NCBI GenBank assembly: GCA_050250955.1
Contig: JBFWNR010000007.1
Span: forward strand, 62,001 to 126,000
Origin: CAWAYR01 sp050250955
Lineage (GTDB): Bacteria; Acidobacteriota; Vicinamibacteria; Vicinamibacterales; UBA2999
Direction of reading: 5' to 3'
DNA length: 64,000 nucleotides
In this document: positions 11,377 to 19,737 of the stretch, piece by piece
Position numbering within the stretch: position 1 is the first letter of the stretch
Layout of the letters: each line of letters begins with the position of its first letter
The notes under the pieces: generated by a model
What the model saw: the letters and a program-made list of their open reading frames with translations, nothing else
Told to the model about the DNA's origin: nothing
The model's database searches: none
Translations under genes and position numbers: made by a program

Positions 11377-12615
11377 ATGCGCCCCGCCTGTCTCGCCGCC
11401 CTGGTGCTCGCCCTCGTCCCGGCCGCCGCCGGCGCCCAGCCGCCGCCGCAGACGCAGGAAGACGACTACACCCGCTACGAGCTGCTGGCGCCGGGCAGCG
11501 GCCAGTTCCGGATTCTCTACGAGGTGACGGCGACGCGGGCCGGCGCGCCGTACTTCTTCAACGCGATTCGCAAGGGCAGCATCGCCACCGACGAGCGGGT
11601 CTTCGACGCGGCCACCGGCCTGCCGCTCAAATGGGAAGTGGTCAGCGGCGCGCAGGCCCGCGCCGAGGGCCATCCGCTGGCCGATCTCGACACCGAGTGG
11701 ATCAAGGTGACCCTGGCCCGGCCGGTCCCGGACGACGGCGAGGCGCGCGTCGTCATCGACAAGACCTACAAGGACGACAAGAGCTACTTCCGCAAGGGCG
11801 ACCTCATCGTCTTCGATCGGCCGCTCGGCATCCGCCGCAACGCCGTGGTACTGCCGGCCGGCTACCGCCTGGTGAGCTGCAACGTGCCGTCGCAGGTGCT
11901 GGCCACGCCCGAGGGCCGGGTGATGATCAGCTTCATGCACCCGGGGCCGGCGGCGGCGCCGCTGGTCATCACCGCCGCGCCGGGCCTGGCGCCGTTCACG
12001 CCGACGCGGGCGACCCGGGCCGGCGGGGCGACCGACGCCGCGGCCACGTCCGCGGCCCACCGCCTCGACGATCGCGCCCACCAGGATCGCGAAGCGGTGT
12101 ACCGCCTGCAGGCACCGGAGACGCACCAATGGGAGATCGCCGAGGACTACACGGAGGCCAGGCCCGGCACCCGCCACGTCGTCGAGGTGATCGCCGCCGC
12201 CGACGTCGGCGCGCCGGCGGTGGTCCGCAACCTCGACACCGGCGAGACGCTGGCCACCACCGTCGTCACCGGCGCCGAGGTGCGGGCCAGGACGCTCGAC
12301 GCCGGCCGCCCGGTCGGCGACGGCGATCGGGTGCTGCTGGCGGCGATCCCCGAGGTCGCCGCCGGTCGGTCGGTGCGGCTCCGCGTGCGCCGCACCGTCA
12401 CCGACGGAACGGCATACGGCCTCGACGGCGACGAACTGGCGTTCGAGGTGACCACCGACCGGCCGCGGCAGTCGGTGGTGTTGCCGGCGGGATGGACCGT
12501 CGTCGCCAGCGCCGTTCCCGCCGTCGTCGACGACACCGACGGCCGGCAGCGGCTCGTCTACGAGAACCCGCGGCTCGACACGATGCGCCTGCTGATTCGC
12601 GCCCGCCGGCGCTGA
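11377..12615 (+). CDS. Exported protein of unknown function
   Basis: The 412-residue product has a clear signal peptide ending near residue 20 (AAGAQ). The remainder looks like successive beta-sandwich segments, with a run YEVTATRAGAPYFFNAIRKG near residue 50 and a late LPAGW hairpin. I do not recognise a named family; the layout resembles surface or periplasmic proteins with DUF4139-like beta repeats, but this is weak. The ATG is chosen because the signal peptide begins there and a TATCAT box lies 6 bases upstream. It converges on the PAP2 gene with a 4-bp gap. Confidence 0.75.
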   Translation: MRPACLAALVLALVPAAAGAQPPPQTQEDDYTRYELLAPGSGQFRILYEVTATRAGAPYFFNAIRKGSIATDERVFDAATGLPLKWEVVSGAQARAEGHPLADLDTEWIKVTLARPVPDDGEARVVIDKTYKDDKSYFRKGDLIVFDRPLGIRRNAVVLPAGYRLVSCNVPSQVLATPEGRVMISFMHPGPAAAPLVITAAPGLAPFTPTRATRAGGATDAAATSAAHRLDDRAHQDREAVYRLQAPETHQWEIAEDYTEARPGTRHVVEVIAAADVGAPAVVRNLDTGETLATTVVTGAEVRARTLDAGRPVGDGDRVLLAAIPEVAAGRSVRLRVRRTVTDGTAYGLDGDELAFEVTTDRPRQSVVLPAGWTVVASAVPAVVDDTDGRQRLVYENPRLDTMRLLIRARRR

Positions 12616-12619
12616 CGGA

Positions 12620-13573
12620 TCAGCGCGGGTCAGGCCCCGGCGACGACGCCTGCACCCGGCGTCGCCACCAACCCTCGAACCGCGGCGTCAGCCACAGCAC
12701 CCACGGCACCAGGAGCGCGCCGGCGATGAGATCGACGACCCAGTGGTGGCGCAGGTACACGGTCGAGACGAGCAGGCCGACGACGAAGACGAAGAGGATC
12801 GGGAAGTACCAGCGGCAGTAGCGCCAGGCGTAGGCGAGGCTCAGCAGGCTGACCGCCGAGTGCAGGCTGGGGAACGCGGCGCGGGCCGCCTGGTTGGGCA
12901 TCATCTCGAAGAGCGCCTGCTGGAAGTTGGCGATCGGCCCGCCGCGCAGAGTGACGCTGAACATGCCCAGCGACTCCAGGTACAGCCGCGGCGGCGCCGC
13001 CGGAAAGAGCACGTACAGGACGTAGCCCGTGTAGAAGCACAGAATGGTGCCGAGCAGGACGTGGCGCGCCTCGGCGCGCTTGCCGGTGAACCACAGCAGC
13101 AGCACCACCGAGGGCGCCACCAGGTAGAAGTTGGCGTAGAAGAGCGTGAAGAACTCGGTGCGGGCGGGAGTGATGTAGCGCTCGGCCCACACCACGGGCT
13201 GGCCGCCGAAGAGCCAGCCTTCCGCCGCGTTCAGGTAGTGGTGGATGTCGTGCGGGTTGACGAAGCGGACCGTGTCGTGGAGGTTCGTGTAGACCGCGAT
13301 GCACATCGCAAACGGCAGGATGGTGCGGAAGAACTCGGCGACGCCGTGGCCGCGCGAGCCCGGGGCGGCGCGCCGCAGCCAGCGCTCGATCCACGCCACG
13401 ACGGCGCCGAGCACCAGGACCGCGCCGAGGCGCACCAACCCGCCCTCGATGCGGCGCGAGCTGACGCCGCGCGAGGCCAGGTCGACGTTGGCGTAGACGG
13501 AGACGCCGGCCGACGCGAGAAAGCCGAGGACGAGAAGCCCCTCCCCGGGTTGGAGTCGCCGCAGCCAGCGCAA
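12620..13573 (-). CDS. PAP2-superfamily membrane phosphatase (Aur1-like)
   Basis: The 317-residue integral membrane protein has about seven hydrophobic segments. It carries the C-terminal phosphatase signature: FPSLHSA (PSxH, about residue 235) and STVYLRHHWVVD (conserved His and Asp, about residues 270-280). This organisation matches PAP2/Aur1-like lipid phosphatases or phosphotransferases acting on lipid head groups at the membrane. The best start is TTG at 13573; a TACCCT box ends 8 bases before it. A GGGAG abuts the codon too closely for a normal ribosome-binding site. The substrate is unknown. Confidence 0.85.
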   Translation of the reverse strand: MRWLRRLQPGEGLLVLGFLASAGVSVYANVDLASRGVSSRRIEGGLVRLGAVLVLGAVVAWIERWLRRAAPGSRGHGVAEFFRTILPFAMCIAVYTNLHDTVRFVNPHDIHHYLNAAEGWLFGGQPVVWAERYITPARTEFFTLFYANFYLVAPSVVLLLWFTGKRAEARHVLLGTILCFYTGYVLYVLFPAAPPRLYLESLGMFSVTLRGGPIANFQQALFEMMPNQAARAAFPSLHSAVSLLSLAYAWRYCRWYFPILFVFVVGLLVSTVYLRHHWVVDLIAGALLVPWVLWLTPRFEGWWRRRVQASSPGPDPR

Positions 13574-13581
13574 CTCCCGTC

Positions 13582-13587
13582 AGGGTA
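13582..13587 (-). promoter_or_regulatory. -10 box of the PAP2 gene
   Basis: TACCCT (minus strand) ends 8 bases before the TTG start, consistent with a leaderless or very short-leader mRNA. Confidence 0.4.
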
Positions 13588-13620
13588 CCCCCGGCCGGCA
13601 CGCCGGCCGGTCGGGGCGCG

Positions 13621-14937
13621 CTAGCGCGCGCCGGTCGGCGTCGGCCGGCCGAAGCGGCGCGGGCCCTTGCGGTGCGGTCGCGGACCGGGCCGACCCGCCC
13701 GCCCCGGCCGCCGCGGCGCCGCGCCGCGGTCCTCGGCGTGTCGGCGCCCGAAACCGTCGACCCGAACCGGCGGCTCCTCGGGGGCGCGGGCGGCGCGCAC
13801 CGCGGCGACGGCCGCCGCGAACTCGGGCAGCGTGCCACGCTCGATCGGCGACGGCAGCAGGCGCTGGATGTCCTTCAGCAGTCCGCGCTCGGCGTGTGTG
13901 GCCAGCGAGATCGCCTCCCCGGCCTGCCCGGCCCGCCCGGTGCGACCGACCCGGTGCACGTAGTCCTGCGGAACCAGCGGCAGGTCGTAGTTGACCACCA
14001 GGGGCAGGCGTTCGATGTCGAGGCCGCGGGCGGCGACGTCGGTGGCGACCAGCACCGACACCCGGCCGGTCTTGAAGTCGCCCAGCGCGCGCTTGCGGGC
14101 GCCCTGGGTCTTGTCGCCGTGAATCACCGCCGTGCGCAGGCCGGCGCCTTCGAGGTGCCGCCCGACCCGGTCGGAGCCGTGCTTGGTCCGGCAGAACACC
14201 AGCGTCTGGCGCGACGGCGCCGCGGCGAGCACGTGGGTCAGCGCCGCCTTCTTCTGCGTCTGGTCCACGGCGTAGACGCGGTGCACCACCGTGGCGGCGA
14301 CCACCTCGTCGGGGGCGACGTCGACGCGCACCGGGTCGCGCATGAACGTCCGCGAGACCCCGGCAATCGCCGGTGAGATCGTCGCCGACAGCATCAGCGT
14401 CTGGCGCACCGCCGGCACCGTGGTCATCACCCGTGTCAGCGGCGGCAGGAATCCCATGTCGAGCATGCGATCGGCTTCGTCGAGGGTCACGATCTCGATC
14501 GCCGAGAGATCGATGGTCCCGCGGTCGAGGTGATCGATGAGCCGGCCGGGTGTCGCCACCACGATGTCGACGCCGCGGCGGAGCCGGCGCACCTGCCCGA
14601 TCAGCGATTCGCCGCCAACCAGCGCCACCCCGCCCAGGCGGGTGCCCTGGGCCAGGGCGCGCAGGGCATCGTGGACCTGCAGCGCCAGTTCGCGCGTCGG
14701 CACCAGGACCAGGCCGCGCGGCCGCGGCGAGGCGCCGATCACCGCCTGCAGCCGATCGATCATCGGCAGCCCGAAGGCCGCGGTCTTGCCGGTGCCGGTC
14801 TGGGCCCGGGCGAGCACGTCACGGCCGGCCAGGGCCGGTGGGATCGTGGCGGCCTGCACCGGCGTCGGGGTGGTGAAGCCCAGCCGGGCCAGCGGACCGG
14901 TCACGCGGGGCGACAGCCCCAGATCGGCGAACGACAT
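13621..14937 (-). CDS. DEAD-box ATP-dependent RNA helicase (RhlE-like)
   Basis: The 438-residue protein unwinds structured RNA. The canonical series is intact: Q-motif region near residues 20-30, Walker A AQTGTGKT, PTRELA, GG and TPGR, DEAD within LDEADRMLDMGF, SAT within MLSATIS, and HRVGRTGRAG. A basic Arg/Pro/Gly-rich tail (about the last 60 residues) resembles RhlE-type RNA-binding extensions. The start at ATG 14937 is fixed by MSFADLGL, the usual helicase N-terminus, and an AAGGAG site. The Shine-Dalgarno is predicted to be buried in an 11-bp leader hairpin, and the leader is long (about 115 bases), so expression may be controlled at translation (inference). Confidence 0.95.
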   Translation of the reverse strand: MSFADLGLSPRVTGPLARLGFTTPTPVQAATIPPALAGRDVLARAQTGTGKTAAFGLPMIDRLQAVIGASPRPRGLVLVPTRELALQVHDALRALAQGTRLGGVALVGGESLIGQVRRLRRGVDIVVATPGRLIDHLDRGTIDLSAIEIVTLDEADRMLDMGFLPPLTRVMTTVPAVRQTLMLSATISPAIAGVSRTFMRDPVRVDVAPDEVVAATVVHRVYAVDQTQKKAALTHVLAAAPSRQTLVFCRTKHGSDRVGRHLEGAGLRTAVIHGDKTQGARKRALGDFKTGRVSVLVATDVAARGLDIERLPLVVNYDLPLVPQDYVHRVGRTGRAGQAGEAISLATHAERGLLKDIQRLLPSPIERGTLPEFAAAVAAVRAARAPEEPPVRVDGFGRRHAEDRGAAPRRPGRAGRPGPRPHRKGPRRFGRPTPTGAR

Positions 14938-14939
14938 CG

Positions 14940-14972
14940 AACGACACTCCTTGCCACGGCTGGAGCGTCGTT
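14940..14972 (-). promoter_or_regulatory. Shine-Dalgarno-sequestering hairpin in the helicase leader
   Basis: In the mRNA, AACGACGCUCC (14972-14962) can pair with GGAGUGUCGUU (14950-14940): 11 bp with a single G-U wobble and an 11-base loop. The 3' arm contains the GGAG ribosome-binding site and ends 2 bases before the AUG at 14937. The fold would block initiation unless opened. Confidence 0.55.
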
Positions 14973-15015
14973 GCGCCCGTGCGGTGGGGACGAACTCGTT
15001 TGCTTTGGGGTGAGT

Positions 15016-15039
15016 GCCGGCCCGAGAACGACGGCCGGC
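15016..15039 (-). other. Second hairpin in the helicase leader
   Basis: GCCGGCC (15016-15022) and GGCCGGC (15033-15039) form a perfect 7-bp stem with a 10-base loop near the 5' end of the predicted leader. It may be a structured leader element or stabiliser; no T-run follows, so a simple intrinsic terminator is unlikely. Confidence 0.3.
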
Positions 15040-15058
15040 GCAAAGAAGCGAGGCCCTC

Positions 15059-15064
15059 AGTATA
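15059..15064 (-). promoter_or_regulatory. -10 box of the helicase gene
   Basis: TATACT on the minus strand, about 120 bases upstream of the helicase ATG, predicts a long 5' leader that includes both hairpins. Confidence 0.45.
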
Positions 15065-15073
15065 CCGCATCCC

Positions 15074-15087
15074 GTGCGGCGCCGCAC
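15074..15087. promoter_or_regulatory. 14-bp palindrome between divergent promoters
   Basis: GTGCGGCGCCGCAC is a perfect palindrome between the minus-strand -10 at 15059 and the plus-strand -10 at 15120. The position suits an operator, but GC-rich palindromes also arise by chance in this genome. Confidence 0.25.
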
Positions 15088-15119
15088 CGCAGCGCCCCCG
15101 TCGCGACGACACCCTGGCG

Positions 15120-15125
15120 TATGCT
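15120..15125 (+). promoter_or_regulatory. -10 box of the FMN-binding/NapH-like operon
   Basis: TATGCT, the -10 form used repeatedly in this window, lies 53 bases upstream of the GTG start, leaving room for the AAGGAG site at 15165-15170. Confidence 0.4.
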
Positions 15126-15178
15126 GTTGGCGTCGGGCGGGCCCTGCCGCTCCCGGGACAGGCGAAGGAGAACGACGC

Positions 15179-15730
15179 GTGGCACGCTGGACTCGACTGG
15201 TCGGTTCGTGGGCGGTGCTGGTCGCCGCGCTCGGCGCGGGGGCCCTGGCGGCCGACCGCATCTACACCAACCCCAAGGTCGAGCCGCATCTGCGGGCGCT
15301 CTTCCCCAAGGCGGTGGCGTTCTCGAAACTCGAGGGCACGCCGCTGCACTTCAAGGCCTACGCCGCCGACCCGGCCGGCAACCCGAACGCGCCGCTCCTC
15401 GGCTACGCGTTCTGGACCACCGACCTGGTGCCCGCCGAGTACGGCTATCACGGCCCGATTCACATCCTGGTCGGCATGGACCTGACCGGCATCCTGAGCG
15501 GGGTCGTCGTCGACTACGACTCCGAGCCCTACGGCTACTTTTCGGTCCAGCCGCCGGAGTTCGCGACGCAGTTCACCGGCAAGAGCGTGCGGGCGCCGTT
15601 CCGGGTCGGCGGCGACGTGGCGGCGGTGTCGCGCGCCACCATCACCATCTCGAGCGCCACCCGGGCCATCCGCGACAGCTCGCGGGCGATGGCGAAGGCC
15701 TTCCTGAACCCGGCCAACCTCAAGCCGTGA
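15179..15730 (+). CDS. FMN-binding domain protein, exported or membrane-anchored
   Basis: The 183-residue protein starts at GTG 15179, chosen from AAGGAG 8 bases upstream and the hydrophobic N-terminal anchor that follows at once. The rest is an FMN-binding domain of the NqrC/RnfG/NosR type: a core HILVGMDLTGILSGVVV strand and a late S151-R-A-T-I-T156 segment matching the flavinylation motif, where FMN is attached to a Thr. It overlaps the next gene by GTGA and is followed by convergent apbE, the enzyme that attaches FMN. It probably relays electrons outside the cytoplasmic membrane to or from the partner iron-sulfur protein. Confidence 0.88.
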   Translation: MARWTRLVGSWAVLVAALGAGALAADRIYTNPKVEPHLRALFPKAVAFSKLEGTPLHFKAYAADPAGNPNAPLLGYAFWTTDLVPAEYGYHGPIHILVGMDLTGILSGVVVDYDSEPYGYFSVQPPEFATQFTGKSVRAPFRVGGDVAAVSRATITISSATRAIRDSSRAMAKAFLNPANLKP

Positions 15731-16617
15731 TCCAGCCCGACGACCCCTGGGGCTTCGAGGAGGAGCCGGTCGAGACCTGGGGCGATCTGCTGACCGCCCA
15801 GGCCCCGGACCTGCTGCCGCTCACCGCCTTCCTCGTGCTGGCGTATGTGAGCTTCCACCGCAAGAGCGTCCGGCTGAAATACCTGACCCTGGCGGTGTCG
15901 GTGGCCTACATGGGGTTCTACAAGAGCAACCTCCTGTCGATCACCGACATCTTCCGCGTCGTCGACTGGAGCTTCCCGCCGCTCAGACACAACCTCGCCT
16001 GGTACCTCTTCGCCGGGTTCACGCTGGTGTCCACCGTCCTCTGGGGCCGCTTCTACTGCGGGCGGGTGTGCGCCTACGGCGCCTTCACGCAGCTCATGGA
16101 CGCGGTGCTGCCCGGCGGCTGGCGGGTCGACGTGCCCAAGCGGCTTGAGGCCCGCGCCGGGTGGATCAAGTTCGGCCTGCTGGCGACCGTGCTCGCCTAC
16201 TACGCGGTCACCCACGACACGATGGTCTACCGCTACGTCGAGCCGTTCTGGATGTTCGGCCGATCCGAGACGTCGCTGCTGCTGTGGAGCGGACTGGGAC
16301 TGCTGCTCGTCGCGACGGTGTTCGTGCGCAACCTCTACTGCCGCTTCCTCTGTCCGCTCGGCGCCTCGATCGGCGTCGTGTCGCTGGCCACGGTGTTCCG
16401 CATCAAGCGCTGGTCGGAGTGCGCCACCTGCCGGATCTGCGAGAAGACCTGCGAGTGGGGGGCGATCCAGGGCCCGCGCATCCTGCAGACCGAGTGCGTG
16501 CGCTGCGACGACTGCGAGCGGCTCTACGCCGACACCGCCAAGTGTCCGCACTGGCGGATCCTCGATTACAAGGCGCGTAAGGGCGGAACTATTCCCCTTA
16601 CGCCCGTCAGGGGCTAG
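15727..16617 (+). CDS. NapH/NosR-like membrane protein with two 4Fe-4S clusters
   Basis: This 296-residue polytopic protein has about five membrane segments and the paired motifs CGRVCAYG and CRFLCPLG seen in NapH and the C-terminal part of NosR. A C-terminal ferredoxin-like part holds CATCRICEKTC (C-x2-C-x2-C-x3-C) and a second Cys set CVRCDDC plus a later CPHW, enough for two 4Fe-4S clusters. Its GTG start overlaps the stop of the FMN-binding gene, so the two are translationally coupled. Together they resemble a split NosR-type electron conduit across the membrane. The terminal acceptor is not encoded nearby. Confidence 0.9.
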   Translation: MIQPDDPWGFEEEPVETWGDLLTAQAPDLLPLTAFLVLAYVSFHRKSVRLKYLTLAVSVAYMGFYKSNLLSITDIFRVVDWSFPPLRHNLAWYLFAGFTLVSTVLWGRFYCGRVCAYGAFTQLMDAVLPGGWRVDVPKRLEARAGWIKFGLLATVLAYYAVTHDTMVYRYVEPFWMFGRSETSLLLWSGLGLLLVATVFVRNLYCRFLCPLGASIGVVSLATVFRIKRWSECATCRICEKTCEWGAIQGPRILQTECVRCDDCERLYADTAKCPHWRILDYKARKGGTIPLTPVRG

Positions 16618-16626
16618 CCTAGCCCC
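16575..16626. terminator. Convergent terminator candidates (two adjacent hairpins)
   Basis: GCGTAAGGG (16575-16583) pairs with CCCTTACGC (16595-16603), a perfect 9-bp stem that lies inside the last codons of the NapH-like gene. GGGGCTA (16610-16616) pairs with TAGCCCC (16620-16626) around a 3-base loop and includes the stop codon. No long T-run follows on either strand. The position between convergent genes supports bidirectional termination. Confidence 0.45.
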
Positions 16627-16638
16627 CAGCCTCCAGTC

Positions 16639-17670
16639 CTACGGCGTCGGCGGTCGCTCCACGTGCACGCGACCGGTGAGCCCGGACGAGATGAGCACCC
16701 GGTTGTCGGCGGTCACGATCACGGCCTCGACGTCGGGCAGGCGTTCGACGAGCGCCAGGCCGCGCTCGGGCCCGAGGATGAAGACGCCCGTGGAGAGGCC
16801 GTCGGCCTCGGTCGCCGTCCGGCTCACGATGGTGACGCTGCGGCAGCCGCGCGCCGGCTGCCCCACCCGCGGATCGATCAGGTGGTGGTAGCGCACGCCG
16901 TCGCGGACGAAGACGCGCTCGTAGTCGCCGGAGGTGCTGAGCGTGGCATCGGTCAGGTCGAGGGTCGCAAACACCGTATCGGCCTCCCCGCGGGGGTCCT
17001 GGATGCCCAGATGCCAGGGGCGATCGCCGTTGCGGCCGGCGACGTAGAGATCGCCACCCGACTGAATCAGGAAGTCGTGCAGGCCGGCGGCGCGCAGTTT
17101 CGCCACGGCGCGATCGACGGCGTAGCCCTTGCCGATGCCGCCGAGGTGGATGCGCATGCCGGCTCGGGCGATGAACGCGGTCCCCGGTCCGTCGGCGACG
17201 TGCACCTGGCGGTAGTCGACCAGCGGCAGCCGGGCGGCGATCGCCGACGCGGCCGGCACCCGGCCGTCCTGGTCGTGATCGAACTTCCAGACGTCGGCCA
17301 GCGCCCCGAAGGTGATGTCGAAGGCGCCGTCGGTCGCCTCGCTGGTGTGTCGCGCCGCCGCCAGCACCCGCCGCGTGTCTTCGTGGACCACGACCGGGGC
17401 CCGGCCCGCGGCGGCGTTCACGCGCTGGACGTCACTGCCCTCGCGCCAGACGCTCAGCAGACCGTCCAGCCGGTCGAACTCGGCGAACACCTCGGCGAAC
17501 GCCAGCCGCGCCCGGTCCGGGTCGCGGGTCCAGGCGGTCAGCCGCAGCAGGGACCCCATCGCGAGGCGTTGGTCGCTCACCGCGACCGCGGCGGGTGCGG
17601 GGGCCGCGGCGCGGTCGCAGGCGGCGAGACCGGCGATCGCCACCACGACGAGAACGGCTGCGACACGCAT
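16639..17670 (-). CDS. apbE: FAD:protein FMN transferase, lipoprotein
   Basis: The 343-residue enzyme moves FMN from FAD onto a Thr of target proteins in the periplasm. The start at ATG 17670 gives a lipobox (AIAGLAAC). ApbE hallmarks are present: LGGIGKGYAVD near residue 175, a Gly-rich QSGGDLYV, STSGDYER, HHLIDPR-x-G-x-P, and ATEADGLSTGVFILG with the Mg-binding acidic residue. It converges on the FMN-binding/NapH-like operon, whose product is its obvious substrate (inference). A TAGCAT box at 17682-17687 (minus) ends 11 bases upstream, overlapping the divergent promoter of the gene at 17696. Confidence 0.93.
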   Translation of the reverse strand: MRVAAVLVVVAIAGLAACDRAAAPAPAAVAVSDQRLAMGSLLRLTAWTRDPDRARLAFAEVFAEFDRLDGLLSVWREGSDVQRVNAAAGRAPVVVHEDTRRVLAAARHTSEATDGAFDITFGALADVWKFDHDQDGRVPAASAIAARLPLVDYRQVHVADGPGTAFIARAGMRIHLGGIGKGYAVDRAVAKLRAAGLHDFLIQSGGDLYVAGRNGDRPWHLGIQDPRGEADTVFATLDLTDATLSTSGDYERVFVRDGVRYHHLIDPRVGQPARGCRSVTIVSRTATEADGLSTGVFILGPERGLALVERLPDVEAVIVTADNRVLISSGLTGRVHVERPPTP

Positions 17671-17680
17671 GACCTGGTCG

Positions 17681-17687
17681 TATGCTA
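17681..17687. promoter_or_regulatory. Overlapping divergent -10 boxes for apbE and the gene at 17696
   Basis: TATGCT on the plus strand (17681-17686) and TAGCAT on the minus strand (17687-17682) share five bases. The start codons they serve (17696 plus, 17670 minus) are separated by only 25 bp, so both mRNAs should have almost no leader. Confidence 0.45.
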
Positions 17688-17695
17688 ATGCGGCC

Positions 17696-19708
17696 ATGCC
17701 GTCCCTGCGGTCGATCGTCCCCGCCGTCCTGGCGACGGTGCTGCTCGTCCCCGCCGGTGCGCTCGCCGGCGTCACCCGCCTGGAGATCCTCCGCCGCGAG
17801 GTCGTCCTGCAGGGCCGGGCGTTCGGCGCCGCCGGCGCCTACGAGAAGCTGGTCGGCCGCGTGCACTTCGCGCTCGATCCGCGGCGTCCGCAGAACCGGG
17901 GCATCGTCGATCTGTCCCTGGCGCCGAAGAACGCGCAGGGCCTGGTCGAATTCTCGGCCGACTTCTACCTGTTGAAGCCGGTCGACCCCGGCCGTGGCAA
18001 CGGCCGGCTGTTCTACGAGGCCGGCAACCGCGGCAGCAAGCGCATCCTCCCCGTCTTCCAGGGAGCCGCCAACGCCGACGACCCGACGACCGCCGGGGAG
18101 TTCGGCAACGGCGCCCTCATGCAGCAGGGCTTCACGCTGCTGTGGATGGGTTGGCAGTGGGACGTGCCGCCCGGACGGATGCGGATGGCCATCCCGATCG
18201 CCACCGACGGCGGGCGGCCGATCACCGGATTGGTCCGCGGCAACTTCATCCCTGGCGCCGACGCGACCTCGGCGGCCATCGCCGACCGCAACCACGAGCC
18301 CTACCCGGTCGTCGAGCCCGCCAGCGCCGACCACGTCCTCTACGTGCGCACGCTGCCGACCGACCCGCCGCAGGTCGTGCCGCGGGCCACGTGGCGGTTC
18401 TCGGGACCGGGCACCGTCACCCTCGACGGCGGGTTCACGGCCGGGCGCATCTACGACGTGGTCTACCGCGCCCGCGATCCGCGGGTCGTCGGCGTCGGCC
18501 TGGCCGGCACCCGCGACCTCATCAGCTTCTTCAAGCACGCCACGGCCGCCGCGGGCAATCCGATGCCCGGCTTGCGTCACGCCATCGGCTGGGGCGTCTC
18601 GCAGACCGGCCGGTTCCTGCGCCACTTCGTCTACGACGGCTTCAACGAGGACGAGCGCGGCCGCATCGTCTTCGACGGCGTGTTCGACCAGGTCGGCGGC
18701 GCCGGCCGTGGCTCCTTCAACCACCGCTTCGGCCAGCAGTCGCGCGACCAGCTGCAGCACTTCAACATCCACTACCCGGTGGACATGTTCCCGTTCACCG
18801 ACGAGGACCAGACCGACCCGGTGAGCGGCCGTCGCGACGGACTCCTGGCCCGCGCCCGGCGTACGAACACCGTCCCCAAATTCGTCCACCTGCTGACCGA
18901 GTCGGAGTACTTCAACCGCGCCGGGTCGCTCGTCCACACCGACGTCGCCGGGACCCGCGACGTCGCCCCGCCGCCGACCAGCCGCATCTACATGGTGGCG
19001 TCGGCGCCGCACATCGTCGGGGCGTTCCCGCCGGCGCCGTTCGGCGACAGGGATTTCGTCGGCCAGGCGGCGATGAACCCGCTGGTCTACACCCCGGTCA
19101 TCCGCGCCGTCTTCCGCGCCCTGGACGCCTGGGTCGCCGAGGGGATCGAGCCGCCGGAGAGCCGCCACCCGCGCGTGGCCGACGGCACGCTGGTCGCGCC
19201 CGGCCACGCCGGCTGGCCGGACGTGCCGGGGGTGGCGCATCCGGCGGCGCCGATGACCACCTATCGACTGGACTTCGGTCCCGAGTGGGCCGAGGGCCGC
19301 GTCACCCGGGAACCGCCCGGTCTCGGCGCGCCGTTTGTCAGCCTGGTCCCGGCCGTGGACGACGCTGGCAACGATCGGGCCGGTATCCGCCTGCCGCAGA
19401 TCGCGGTGCCGCTGGCGACGCACACCGGCTGGAACTATCGCCGTCCGGAGATCGGCGCGCCCGATCGCCTCGCCAGTGAGATCGGATCCTACCTGCCGCT
19501 GCCGCGCACCCGGGCCGACCGCGAGCGCAGCGGCGACGGGCGGCGGTCGATCGCGGAGCGCTACGCCAGCCGCGAGGACTACCTGGGCCGCATCGCCCTG
19601 GCCGCGTTGCAGCTGGTCGAGGCGCGGCTGCTCCTGCCCGACGACGTGCCGGACGAGATCGCCCGGGCGGCGCGGCACTGGGACTGGGCGGCCGCGCGGC
19701 GCGACTAG
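17696..19708 (+). CDS. Exported alpha/beta-hydrolase-domain protein
   Basis: The 670-residue protein has a signal peptide ending near residue 24. It matches the large alpha/beta-hydrolase-domain family common in Acidobacteria and Proteobacteria, with a beta-rich N-terminal half and a nucleophile elbow GWGVSQTGR (Ser302) before RFLRHFVYDGFN. Later HIVGAFPP and the final segment complete the fold. Substrates of this family are poorly known; an esterase-like or lactonase-like activity is possible. Start ATG 17696 is set by the signal peptide and the TATGCT box 9 bases upstream. The gene end is duplicated just downstream, and a strong terminator follows. Confidence 0.85.
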   Translation: MPSLRSIVPAVLATVLLVPAGALAGVTRLEILRREVVLQGRAFGAAGAYEKLVGRVHFALDPRRPQNRGIVDLSLAPKNAQGLVEFSADFYLLKPVDPGRGNGRLFYEAGNRGSKRILPVFQGAANADDPTTAGEFGNGALMQQGFTLLWMGWQWDVPPGRMRMAIPIATDGGRPITGLVRGNFIPGADATSAAIADRNHEPYPVVEPASADHVLYVRTLPTDPPQVVPRATWRFSGPGTVTLDGGFTAGRIYDVVYRARDPRVVGVGLAGTRDLISFFKHATAAAGNPMPGLRHAIGWGVSQTGRFLRHFVYDGFNEDERGRIVFDGVFDQVGGAGRGSFNHRFGQQSRDQLQHFNIHYPVDMFPFTDEDQTDPVSGRRDGLLARARRTNTVPKFVHLLTESEYFNRAGSLVHTDVAGTRDVAPPPTSRIYMVASAPHIVGAFPPAPFGDRDFVGQAAMNPLVYTPVIRAVFRALDAWVAEGIEPPESRHPRVADGTLVAPGHAGWPDVPGVAHPAAPMTTYRLDFGPEWAEGRVTREPPGLGAPFVSLVPAVDDAGNDRAGIRLPQIAVPLATHTGWNYRRPEIGAPDRLASEIGSYLPLPRTRADRERSGDGRRSIAERYASREDYLGRIALAALQLVEARLLLPDDVPDEIARAARHWDWAAARRD

Positions 19709-19728
19709 CGCCGCGCGGCGCGAACTAG
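19691..19728 (+). repeat. Short direct duplication of the gene 3' end
   Basis: GCCGCGCGGCGCGACTAG (19691-19708, last codons plus stop) is repeated at 19710-19728 with a single inserted A. This looks like slipped-strand or local duplication. Confidence 0.6.
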
Positions 19729-19737
19729 GGGTAGCGG

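Noticed and set aside
16575..16626. Two hairpins as a riboswitch
   Set aside because: They lie at a convergent gene junction, one inside coding sequence, with no downstream gene to control; a terminator role is more likely.
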